Part shown: one piece after another, positions 23,620 through 36,000 of the stretch
Layout: every line of letters starts with the position of its first letter
Numbering within the stretch: position 1 is the stretch's first letter
Assembly: GCA_035771165.1 (NCBI GenBank)
Contig: JAWNZC010000348.1
Location: 5,806,001-5,870,000, forward strand
Direction: 5' to 3'
DNA from: Paragorgia papillata
Lineage: Eukaryota > Cnidaria > Anthozoa > Scleralcyonacea > Coralliidae
Length of the DNA stretch: 64,000 nt
The notes under the pieces: generated by a model
Database searches by the model: none
What the model saw: only the letters and a program-made list of their open reading frames with translations
Told to the model about the DNA's origin: nothing
Program-made: the position numbers and the translations under genes

Positions 23620-26600
23620 TCGTACTGTCCCAACCATGCTGGTGCTGCTGCTTCTGGGTCATACTGTCTGACCATGCTGCTGGCGCTTCTGGGTCATACT
23701 GTCTGACCATGCTGTTGCTGCCTCTGGGTTGTACTGTCTAACCATGCTGCTGCCGCTTCTGGGTGATGCTGTTTGACCATGCTGCTGCTGTTCTGGGTCA
23801 TACAGTCTGACCATGCTGCTGACTCTGGGTTGTACTGTCTGACCATGCTGCTTCTGCTTCATACTGTCTGACCATGCTGCTGCTACCCCTGAGTCATACT
23901 GTCTGACCATGCTGCTGCTACTTCCAGGTTGTACTATCTGACCATGCTGCTGCTGCTGCTGCATCTGGGTCATGCAACTCATGCTGTCTGACCATGCTGC
24001 TGCTGCCTCTGGGTCATGCTGTCTGACCATGCTGCTGTTTCTGGGTCATACAGTGCGACCGACTCTGGGTTGTACTGTGTGACCATGCTGCTGCTGCTTC
24101 TGGGTCATACTGTCTGACCACGATGCTGCTGCTATTCCTGAGTCATACTGTCTGACCACGATGCTGCTACTTCTGGGTTGTACTGTCCGACCATGCTGCT
24201 GCTTCTGGGTCTGCTGTCTGATCATGCTGCTGCTTCTGGGTCATGCTGTCTGATCATGCTGCTGCTATCCCTGTGTCATACTGTCTGACCATGCTGTGGC
24301 TAACTCTGAATCATACTGTCTGACCATGCTGCTGCAGCTTCTGTGTTGTACTGTCTGACCATGCTGCTGCTGCTTCTGCGTTGTACTGTCTGACCATGCT
24401 GTTGCTGCTTCTGTGTTGTACTGTCTGACCATGCTGCTGCTGCTTCTGTGTTGTACTGTCTGACCATGCTGCTGCTGCTTCAGTGTTGTACTGTCTGACC
24501 ATGCTGCTGCTGCTTCTGTGTTGTACTGTCTGACCATGCTGCTGCTGCTTCTGTGTTGTACTGTCTGACCATGCTGCTGATGCTTCTGTGGTGTACAGTC
24601 TGACCATGCTGTTGCTGCTTCTGTGTTGTACTGTCTGACCATGCTGCTGCTGCTTCTGTGTTGTACTGTCTGACCATGCTGCTGCTGCTGCTGTGTTGTA
24701 CTGTCTGACCATGCTGCTGCTGCTGCTGTGTTGTACTGTCTGACCATGCTGCTGCTGCTTCTGTGTTGTACTGTCTGACCATGCTGCTGCTGCTGCTTCT
24801 GTGTTGTACTGTCTGACCATGCTGCTGCTGCTGCTGTTGCTGTGTTGTACTGTCTGACCATGCTGCTGCTGCTTCTGTGTTGTACTGTCTGACCATGCTG
24901 CTGATGCTTCTGCGTTGTACTGTCTGACCATGCTGTTTCTGCTTCTGTGTTGTACTGTCTGACCATGCTGTTGCTGCTTCTGTGTTGTACTGTCTGACCA
25001 TGCTGCTGATGCTTCTGGGTCATACTGTCTGACCATGCTGTTTCTAACTCTGAATCATACTGTCTGACCATGCTGCTGCTGCTTCGTGTTGTACTGCTGC
25101 TGCTGCTTCTGGGTCATACAGTCTGACCATGCTGCTGCTATCCCTGTGTCATACTGTCTGACCATGCTGCGGCTAACTCTGAATCATACTGTCTGACCAT
25201 GCTGCTGCTGCCTCTGGGTTGTACTGTCTGACCATGCTGCTGCTTCTGGGTCATACTGTCTGACCACGATGCTGCTTCTGTGTCATACTGTCTGACCATG
25301 CTACTGCTTCTGTGTCATACTGTCTGACCATGCTCCTAACTCTGGGTCATACTATCTGACCATGCTGTTTCTAACTCTGAATCATACTGTCCGACCATGC
25401 TGCTGCTGCTTCGTGTTGTACTGCTGCTGCTGCTTCTGGGTCATACAGTCTGACCATGCTGCTGCTATCCCTGTGTCATACTGTCTGACCATGGTGCGGC
25501 TAACTCTGAATCATACTGTCTGACCATGCTGCTGCTGCCTCTGGGTTGTACTGTCTGACCATGCTGCTGCTTCTGGGTCATACTGTCTGACCACGATGCT
25601 GCTTCTGTGTCATATTGTCTGACCATGCTACTGCTTCTGTGTCATACTGTCTGACCATGCTCCTAACTCTGGGTCATACTATCTGACCATGCTGCTGCTT
25701 CTGGGTCAAACTGTCTGACCATGCTGCTGCTGCTGCTGCTTCGTGTTGTACTGTCTGCCATGCTGCTGCTGCTTCTGGGTCATATGTCTGACCATGCTGT
25801 TCCTAAATCTGAATCATACTTTCTGACCATGCTGCTGCTTCTGGGTCATACTGTCTGACCATGCTGCCGCTACCTCTGGGTTGTATTATCTGACCATGCT
25901 GCTGCTGCCTCTGGTTTGTACTGTCTGACCATACTGCTGTTTCTGGGTCATACAGTCTGACCATGCTGCCGCTACCTCTGGGTTGTACTGTCTGACCATG
26001 CTGCTGCTGACTCTGGGTTGTACTGTCTGACCATGCTGTTGCTAACTCTGAACCATACTGTCTGACCATGCTGCTGCTGGCTCTGGGTTGTACTGTCTGA
26101 CCATGCTGCTTCTTCTGGGTCATGCTGTCTGACCATGCTGCTGCTTCTGGGTTGTACTGTCTCACCATGGTGCTGCTGCTTCTGGGTCATACTGTCTGAC
26201 CATGCCGCTGCTAACTCTGAATCATACTGTCTGACCATGCTGCTGCTTCTGGGTCATACTGTCTGAACATGCTGCTGCTTCTTCTGAGTCATACTGTCTG
26301 ACCATGCCGCTGCTGCCTCTGGGTCATACTGTGTGACCATGCTGCTGCTAACTCTGAATCATACTGTCTGACAATGGTACTGCTGCCTCTGGGTTTTACT
26401 GTCTGACCATACTGCTTCTTCTGGGTCATCCTGTCTGACCATGCTGCTGCTACTCCTGAGTCATACTGTCTGACCATGCTGGTGTTTCTGGGTTGTACTG
26501 TCTGACCACGCTGCTGCTGACTCTGTGTTGTACTGTCTGACCATGCTGCTGCTAACTTTGGGTTGTACTGTCTGACCACGATGCTGCTTCTGTGTCATAC

Positions 26601-29250
26601 TGTCTGACCATGCTCCTAACTCTGGGTCATACTATCTGACCATGCTGCTGCTTCTGGGTCAAACTGTCTGACCATGCTGCTGCTGCTGCTGCTTCGTGTT
26701 GTACTGTCTGCCATGCTGCTGCTGCTTCTGGGTCATATGTCTGACCATGCTGTTCCTAAATCTGAATCATACTTTCTGACCATGCTGCTGCTTCTGGGTC
26801 ATACTGTCTGACCATGCTGCCGCTACCTCTGGGTTGTATTATCTGACCATGCTGCTGCTGCCTCTGGTTTGTACTGTCTGACCATACTGCTGTTTCTGGG
26901 TCATACAGTCTGACCATGCTGCCGCTACCTCTGGGTTGTACTGTCTGACCATGCTGCTGCTGACTCTGGGTTGTACTGTCTGACCATGCTGTTGCTAACT
27001 CTGAACCATACTGTCTGACCATGCTGCTGCTGGCTCTGGGTTGTACTGTCTGACCATGCTGCTTCTTCTGGGTCATGCTGTCTGACCATGCTGCTGCTTC
27101 TGGGTTGTACTGTCTCACCATGGTGCTGCTGCTTCTGGGTCATACTGTCTGACCATGCCGCTGCTAACTCTGAATCATACTGTCTGACCATGCTGCTGCT
27201 TCTGGGTCATACTGTCTGAACATGCTGCTGCTTCTTCTGAGTCATACTGTCTGACCATGCCGCTGCTGCCTCTGGGTCATACTGTGTGACCATGCTGCTG
27301 CTAACTCTGAATCATACTGTCTGACAATGGTACTGCTGCCTCTGGGTTTTACTGTCTGACCATACTGCTTCTTCTGGGTCATCCTGTCTGACCATGCTGC
27401 TGCTACTCCTGAGTCATACTGTCTGACCATGCTGGTGTTTCTGGGTTGTACTGTCTGACCACGCTGCTGCTGACTCTGTGTTGTACTGTCTGACCATGCT
27501 GCTGCTAACTTTGGGTTGTACTGTCTGACCATGCTGCTGCTAACTTTGGGTTGTACTGTCTGACCATGCTGCTGCTTCTGGGTGATGCTGTCTGACCATG
27601 CTGCTGCTTCTGAGCCATACTGTCTGACCATGCTGCTGCTGCTTCTGCGTCATACTGTCTGACCATGCTGCTGCTGCGTCTGGGTTGTACTGTCTGATCA
27701 TGCTGCTGCTGCTTCTTGGTCATGCTGTCTGAGCATGCTGCTGCTACCTCTGGGTTGTACTGTCTGACCATGCTGCTGCTTCTGGGTCATGCTGCTACCT
27801 CTGGGTCATGCTGTCTGACCATGCTGCTGCTTCTGGGTCATGCTGCTACTCCTGAGTCATACTGTATGACCATGCTGCTGCTACCTCTGGGTTGTACTGT
27901 CTGACCATGATGCTACTGCTGCCTCTGGGTTGTACTGTCTGATGATGCTGCTGCTGCTTCTGTGTCATTTTGTCTGACCATGCTGCTTCTTCTGGGTCAT
28001 GCTGTCTGGCCATGCTGCTGTTTCTGGATCACACAGTCTGACCATGCTGCTGAATCTGGGTTGTACTGTCTGACCATGCTGCTGCTGCTGCTTCTGGGTC
28101 ATGCTGTTGGACCATGTTGTTGCTTCTAGGTCATACTGTCTGACCATGCTGCTGCTGCTTCTGAGTCATACTGTCTGACCATGCTGCTGCTGCTTCTGAG
28201 TCATACTGTCTGACCATGCTGCTGCTGCTTCTGAGTCATATTGTCTGACCATGCTGCTGCTGCTTCTGGGTCATACTGTCTGACCATGCTGCTGTTAACT
28301 CTGAATCATACTGTGTGACCATGCTGCTGCTGCCACCTCTGGGTTGTACTATGTGACCATGCTGCTGCTGCTTCTGGGTCATGCTGTCTGACCATGCTGC
28401 TGCTTCTGGGTCATGCTGTCTGACCATGCTGCTGTTTCTGGGTCATATAGTCTGACCATGCTGTTGACTCTGGGTTGTACTGTCTGACCATGCTGCTGCT
28501 TCTGGGTCATGCTGTCTGACCATGCTGCTGCTACCCCTGAGTCATACTGTCTGACCACAGCGCACGCTGCTGCTACCTCTGGGTTGTACTGCCTGACGGT
28601 CACACGCTGCTGCTGCTTCTGGGTCATGCTGTCTAGCCATGCTGTTGCTTCTAGGTCATACAGTACTGTCTGACCACACTGCTACTGCTTCTGGGTCATG
28701 CTGTATGACGATGCTGCCACTACCTCTGAGTAATACCCTCCAACCATGCTGCTGCTGCCTCTGGGTGATACTGTCTGACCATACTGCTGCTTCTGGGTCA
28801 TACTGTCTGATCATGCTGCTGTTGCCTCTGGGTCATGCTGTCTGACCAGGCTGCTGCTGGGTCATACTGTCTGACCATGGGTTGTACTGTCCAACTATGT
28901 CACTGCTACCAGTGGATCAAACTGTCTGACCATGCTGCTGCTATGTCACACTGTCTGACCATGTTGCTGTTGCCTCTGGGCAATACTGTCTAACCATGCT
29001 GCTGCCTCTGAGTCATACTCTCTGACCATGCTGCCACTGCCAGTGGGTCCTTCTGTCCAACCATGCTACTGTTCAACCATGCTGCCATCATCTGTGGGTC
29101 ATACTGTTCAACCATATTACTGCAGCTTGGGAGATGTACTGTCTGATGATGCTAGTACCACCAATGGGTTATTACTGTCTGACCATGTTACTGCAGCCTG
29201 GCTGTAGGTCACACTAGTACTGTTCAACTATGCTGTTCCTGCCTGGGGGT
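23620..29250. repeat. 5.6-kb minisatellite, 35-bp unit
   Basis: Tandem units built on ctgtctgaccatgctgctgc plus tgcttctg(t/g)gttgta or gggtcata, mostly about 35 bp with CTG-run length changes. The most homogeneous block is 24300-25000; units diverge toward both ends. Higher-order duplication is clear: about 25650-26570 recurs at about 26600-27530 (offset 953 bp), and about 25080-25380 recurs about 328 bp later. All three minus-strand frames are open over long stretches (up to 268 codons, 24265-25071), giving Gln/Ser/Ala-rich repeats, whereas the plus strand is broken by TGA. Confidence 0.97.
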
Positions 29251-29261
29251 AGTACTGTAAT

Positions 29262-29616
29262 CAGGGACGTAGCCGTGGCTCCCCCCCTTTTGACATAAAA
29301 CAACAGACATGTACAGTAACTACAAAACTGATGCAATATGAATTGTGTCAGGAAATAAACTGTAAAGAGTGTATTCAATGAATCTACTGAGTGTATGCAT
29401 TTTGAGTATCCATGTGATGTTTGTGTGTTTTGAGTATTTTATATGATGTTTTTTAACCTTTAGAGTCTGTAAAATCTTCCTCTAAAAGACAGGAAATGGC
29501 ATTTCAGCGAGTCACTCTCGATTTCAAAATTTCCCAGGGGAGCATGCCCCTGGACCCCCCTAAAAATTTATTTTGATTTTGGCTCCCCCTCTTTCAAAAT
29601 CCTGGCTACATCCCTG
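29262..29616. mobile_element. hAT-like non-autonomous element (355 bp)
   Basis: Ends CAGGGACGTAGCC and GGCTACATCCCTG. A perfect 8-bp duplication ACTGTAAT flanks it (29254-29261, 29617-29624), as expected for hAT transposons. Confidence 0.9.
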
Positions 29617-29624
29617 ACTGTAAT

Positions 29625-30230
29625 TACTGTGATTGGTTACTAATTAGTACTGTAATTGATTACTTGATTGGCTACTGTGGTTGGTTACTGTGATTGGTTA
29701 CTGTGACTGCATGGTTACTGTGATTTATGCTTTGTCTATCCTAATGCTGCCATATATGGGTTACCGTATATACAGTCTTGTTTGCCTATGCTGCTACTGC
29801 CATTGTGGGTTAAATGTACTGAGCCTTGCCATACATGTATTTGTTATCTCTATTTGTGTGTGCTTGCTGTGTCCCATATTTGCTGGGTATGAGTTCTTTC
29901 ACGTTTGTGTTAATAATAATAGTAGGAACAGGCGCGGCATGGCCCACCGGGACACCGGGAGATTTCCTGGTGGGCCCCAACATGATTTGTAGCTTGTGGG
30001 CCCCCAGGACAAGTAATAGTAATTATTTGTCGATTTTGGGTCCAAGTACGTACAGAGCTGTAGGCCGTTAAGTAAAAGCTAAGATTTTATGCAAAAGCAG
30101 CATAGAATCATTAGATTGTCAGTGGGACAGTGTGAAGCACTTCATGAGTAAGTTAATATGATTAACTATTAAGTGTCAACACTCAATAATTAAAACATGA
30201 ACTGTTGAAATTTGAAACATGACAAGTGGG
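29625..30230. other. Non-coding between two hAT-like elements
   Basis: Starts with a degenerate gattggttactgt repeat (29630-29720). A 103-codon open frame (29681-29992, +) shows no recognisable domain. Confidence 0.4.
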
Positions 30231-30238
30231 TGGAGAAA

Positions 30239-30893
30239 CAGGCTTTTAGCCAGGTGGCCATCCAGCCATCCTATGGACAGCCACGTTTGAAAAATCAGGT
30301 TTTTGGACAGCCACTTTTTGTATGGACGGCCATGGACGGCCTAAGCCAAATATTCTCCTCAAACAACAAGTACAGGTTTCCCCCTTTCTAATGTTTCTAG
30401 ATTTCTGTTAGCTGCTGTTTACTTCAGCTATTGTGTAGGTTTTGTTACTTATTTTTGCCAATAGTATACCATGCAGATATGATGATTGATTATTGCACCT
30501 TGCGAGATCGATTTAACCACGTATATGTATATGTAATTAACCATTATGTGGTTCTAACATAAAACCACTCTTCAATAAGTTTGACACACTCACTTGTTCC
30601 AGACTCCTCGCCTCCTCGGTCCAAACACGCGATACAATATAAAGATGTTTTAATTTAATTTGTGTTTATATTTTTATATTTTATATTTTTTATATAAAAT
30701 ATATAAAATATATAAAAATATTTATTTTTCTTCTTTATATTTTTCTCAAAAGTGCCCTCAAAATGCGGGAAACGCTGTTTCAGAGACCCAAAATTCAAAA
30801 ATTTTCCCAGGGACATACCCCTGGACCCCCGAGAAATGTGTTGTCACAAAACTTTTTTGGACGGCTAGTTTTGAAATCCTGGCTAAAACCCTG
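30239..30893. mobile_element. hAT-like element (655 bp), copy 1
   Basis: Ends CAGGCTTTTAGCCAGG and CCTGGCTAAAACCCTG. The 8-bp duplication TGGAGAAA flanks it (30231-30238, 30894-30901). The same element, reverse orientation, lies at 52847-53464 (shared atcaggtttttggacagcca and ttttgaaatcctggc). Confidence 0.9.
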
Positions 30894-30901
30894 TGGAGAA
30901 A

Positions 30902-33008
30902 CCATTACTGAAGTCTGAAGCCATGATTACACCAACTCAAACTCACTGACATGGCAGACAAAAGAACACTTGCAGCTTGCCGTAACCTGCAAGTCCTGTT
31001 TTACATGTGCATACAAAGTTTTACATCAGTATAGCCTGAATAGCACAGCGTACCCAGAGTTATACACCGTGTATCATTTGAATGTGAAAGGTCGTTCTCA
31101 AAGCTGAAGCTGATCAAGACAAGGCTGCGATCTTCTTTGAGCTGCGAGAATTTGGACAGCTTAAATGCTAATGAGTGTGGAGAGTGATATTTTGAGTAAA
31201 GTGACTAAAGTCTCGCTCGATAAAGTTGTTGATAAGCTACAGTAAGAGGTTATTGATTATCTAAATAAATTTAATTATATTGACTAATAAAATAACAGTG
31301 CTTACGACTTACGAGTTGCGAGTCACGTTTTCATAAAAACATGCATGTGGGAACTTGGAAACTATTTGGACAACTTGGAAGTTGGAAAATAAGTTGGATT
31401 ACTTGGACACCACTCACATAAATCACATTTCAACATAAACTATTTCAAGCAATCTTTTTAATAAAAATCTATTGTATTAAAGAATAGATAAAGCGCACGC
31501 GCGTTGGATATTGTAAATCATTAAACCTAAGAATATAAGATGTTTCCATAATTATTATATTATAATACCGGTAGCAGTCGCTGCCCAACCCCCCTGCCCC
31601 CTGAGAATGGCCCTCTGGAATGCCATCTCCTAGCCCCTATTTAGGAGCCACACCGCACCTGTGTAGGAATCCCAAATCCAATCTCACTGGCACCTTTACC
31701 GGCCACCACCACCTGTGTTATCTTGTCTAGGGCTGGATTTCACTAGTCTCACAGTACCAGATCATTAACCTTTAGGGAGGTTTTCTTCAGTCCAAGGTAC
31801 TGTAAGTATTTTTTTAATACTCCACTTTTATGTGTGACTTGCAGTTTGTGACTGTGATAAGGTCATTCTCGACAAGAAATGTAATCAATTAGTTCTGGAC
31901 AGTGGACCTATAATAGGCCTATGGATCTCCTCTGTGTCATGTGTGTCCCAAAGACTTTTAGACATGGCCTTCACTTTGGGCCCACAAACCCTCTACAATG
32001 CCCTCCAAAGAAATAAATAGTTTTTGGCAGTAAAGCAATAATTTGGGCAAAAGTATTGATTTTTTGCATTAATGTTATTAAAAGAACATGCTAAAAATGG
32101 TAATCAGGGTAAAAATAGAAATACATGGCATATCCGCAGGCTGCAGCGGTTTAATGGGCCAAATTGATCTCTATCACTTTCCCAATTACTCAGCATGTCC
32201 TTTCTAGTTTTAACCGTCAAAGGGTCTATTTAAAGGTATTTATATGGAAATGAGAAAATCCACAGTGGTGACAGTATGCTGTACATACAGTATTTAGTTA
32301 AATTATCAGTTATGTAGGAACATTACCTGTCGTCTTAGCTTCTCGGTTTTCAAAGGAACTTCTTCTTTTCTCATTCTATTACTGTAATATACGTCAATGA
32401 CTAAAAACTTTGGAGTCTTTTCCTTCTTCAGTTTCAAACGTTTCCAACAGAGTACACTAATAGTGACGTGTTGTGCGCGATTACATGACGTATTGATCTC
32501 TGGCTTCGCGCTCGCGCTCGCACATATTTAACCACAGTTATATTTATGTTTCCAAATTTGGCTGTTGGCGCAGACGCGCAGTTGATGAAGTGCGATTTGG
32601 AGTTCAGCACTTCAGTTTAGCTTTGTGCCTTGATCATCTGATGACTCTACAGTTCGACCGGAGCTTTCGAACTTCGTGACCAACTTTCCAAAGTTGGAAA
32701 CGTAATCATGAAACTTAACAACCAAATTCCTAAGCGCGCACTGGAAAACTAATGTCTCTAATTAACACAACTTATGACTTAAAACAACACATTTTGTTTG
32801 AATTTTGGCGGCAGTATTTTCAGACGTTTAGCAAAACAATAAAACATTGAAATTAATATAGTCTGAATTAACTGACGTTATACGTAATTTCACTCATTTT
32901 TTAGTTGACTTCCTGTCACATGGAGTCCAGCGATTGCGACCAATGAGATAACAACGCGTTTATTGTCCACCGGTTACAAATTAATGTCCGGTTGGTTTGT
33001 AGTAGTGT
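30902..33008. other. Intergenic, upstream of SLC35B1
   Basis: No exon found. A C-rich stretch lies at 31585-31640 and a CpG-rich stretch at 32505-32525. A CCAAT pentamer lies at 32940-32944, about 65 bases before the SLC35B1 ATG, in a plausible promoter position, but no TATA box is evident. Confidence 0.4.
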
Positions 33009-36000
33009 ATGTTTCAAATGATTCCACCGAAGGGAACCACAATCGACTTGAGTAGCGTAGAAATTGGTATAGAAGACACTGAGAAGGATAGAAATATGTC
33101 ATTGCCGACCCAAACTAGAAAGAAACTAATTGTCTGCTGTTCTGGAATATTTCTGTGTTATTTTTATTATGGGATAATTCAGGAGAGAATGTAAGTTTCA
33201 AGGCAGTTTTACATGTAATATTACATCTACTAACCAAAAACATTAAACACTAGTTTATTCTTCTATTAAACAAGAGCTTTCTCAAGCAATTGAATCGATT
33301 TTAGGTCGACTTTTTAATCGGATAATTTATTTCAGACTCGAGTCAGTCTGATCTGTCAAGGGTCATTGAGATTGAAAAATGTGGTGACATGTTTTGTTAA
33401 CAAAAATTTTATTTTTTAAAATAATTCTAGAACTCTGTTTATATTTCGTTTTTAATTTACAGAACCAGAGTTCCTTATGGAGAAGAAAAAGAAATGTTTG
33501 TCTATCCAATGACATTGGTGTTTGTCCAATGTATAGTCAATGCTCTTTTTGCTACAGCAGGTTTGTTTCTTTGAGATTTTTAATATAATTATATTGGAAC
33601 TTATGCACCAGTCAATGTAAATCCCCACAGGGACTTGGACTTTGTGACCTGGTAAGCATGAACCATTATCCCCACCCCCGGGACAATAATTAAATTCCCA
33701 GGTTTCTTTATTAAAACACGTATCTTTTAATGAATTAATGTTCCAAGTTAACTGACCAAGAACAAACAACATAAAATTAATGTAGAATTTCAACATTACT
33801 TCTTTTTATATTTATATTAAACTGTGTTAAGTCTCAGTTGGAGTGGAAATGCTTGCACTAATTGCACTTGCACCAAGAATGAAGACAACGAAGCAGCCAT
33901 ACAGTCCTGTCAACCTCATTTTTAGGGTCTTCTCTCAGTTTTCAAAATGGCGGTTGTCAACGATGAAGTGGTGAATTTCCCGCTGTTTCCCCAACCTATT
34001 TGGTGAGGCAGAAATAGCGAGCGTATTCCCTGCCTAGCAGGGAATGACAAACTAGTGAATCATGTCAGGTCATTGTCCCTGCCATTCCCTGCTCTTTCCT
34101 GGATTGAGGGGGTGGGGATTTACATTTTGACTTGTGCATTACTTGTATTGTGTGAGATATGTTGAGCAGACACATGTGGGCTAATTATTATGCTAGAGGT
34201 AAAAATGTTTTGGCTAAAAGGGATAACTCAAAGGGACCCATCCAGTCCTTTTCAAACTACATTATGTTACTTGTCAAATATGTTTTTCCCAAAAGCTACC
34301 AGATTTCTGATTTGGGTTAGAGCTGCGCCCATCGGTTAATACGCGTAATCGATTAATCGTTGCCAACAATCGATTAATAATCGATTAATCGTATTGAATA
34401 AATCACGACGCGTATACTGTGGGTTGTCCCTTCGCAGGATAGGGATGTTTTTTTAAAAAAATTATTAAATTTTCCCTTTGAAATAAAATTACACAATAAA
34501 AAAGTACGAAACCAAACGTCTAAAGAAAGCGACATATAATATATAAATACGATGAAATATGATATGACTGTCCCGTCTACATTGTCATTTTATTTTTATT
34601 TAAAAATAAAAGTGCATCCACAACGGCTGGCTTAAGCGGTATCATCCTGTGTGCTGTTGTTTTCGATGATCCGATTATGTTAAAAATAATCGATTGTCGA
34701 AAAAAACGGGAAAATAATCGATTAATCGATTAATCGATTAATCGGGCGCAGCTCTAATTTGGGTAAAGGGTTTTTGTAGAAAAAAACAAATTTGAGTCGT
34801 ATTTTGGAAAAGCTGCGAAACGACTTAAAAAAGTTAATATAACATATTATATAACATCGCTTCTGATTACCTGCCATATATACATGCTTCGTTTCCTCAA
34901 CATTTTGCTTATGTAAGGAGAAAGTAATTTTTGTATCTACTGCGCCTGCGCTAGTAGATACATTGCTGTCCTGCGTGTAAGTTAAGTTAACAATAGAATA
35001 ATTTTGGGGCCAATGAGAATGCAGGGTTAAACGACAATGTACCGAATGTTAGCAGATGATGCCTTCGGAACCAATGAAAATGCAGGGTGGCACAACAACT
35101 TACCGAGTGACAGCCGAATACTGTAGATCTGGTTGTTTTCCGAAGTGATTTATAATTTTATAGCATATACTTTGCCATGAATCTATAATAGTTTGTGCTG
35201 AGTTGAGCACTGAATTGGCAAATAGAAATATGATGAGAACAACAAGTTGTGTCACAATATTGTTGTGTCTATATAGTGGGTTTGTATGTGTTCGCACTGA
35301 ATGTCGATCTAAAATGCAATCAGAGCGACATTTTATGTTAATTAATAGTGTGTTGTGAATATGTCCTCTTTCAAACTACTACAATAGGTTGTTTTCTAAG
35401 GGTTCAGGTTTTTTTTATACACACTGTATGGTTTGTTGTGCCATTCCGTGTTTAGTAGCTAGTGTTTAGTGTATTGTGAATAGTTTGTTGTTAATTGTTT
35501 GCCTTATCCCTAATCATAAAATGACAATTTTACAATTTTAGGTAAATTGGGAAAAACAGGAAACACGGTCGCTAATCACATTGTTAAAAGGATGTCACAC
35601 TATATCGCTTTCGTTCTATTAATCTTTTAGTCTTTACTATACCGTATTTACTCGATTAAGCGCCGTGGTGCTCTTTAAATTGGCAATAGCACTAAAAATT
35701 AAGTTTGTCTAATTTGAAAGAACTCATAAAATTATAATAGAAGATCCTTTACTACTTTTTCGTATCTTTCTTCGTTTTCAAGATATTTCAATTTGTTTGA
35801 TATGTAAATGAGATGGTCTCTGACGTCAGGTGTGGGGTAATTTAGATATTATCTCTAAGTTTGTTCAGCGAAATCATTTGAAACTATGCACATAAAAACT
35901 CCTTGTGATGCTGAACATTTCATGTTAGATATGTAAGTGATTTTGCTCTGTATGAAAATATTTTACCCCACTCCTGACTTCAGAGACCATTTCATTTACA

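Noticed and set aside
24265..25071. 268-codon minus-strand open frame as an annotated gene
   Set aside because: All three frames are open for the same periodic reason and there is no unique N-terminus, splice structure or domain. Reported as a finding, not a CDS.
23620..29250. Regularly spaced repeats resembling a CRISPR array
   Set aside because: Units are contiguous with no unique spacers, and the genome is eukaryotic.
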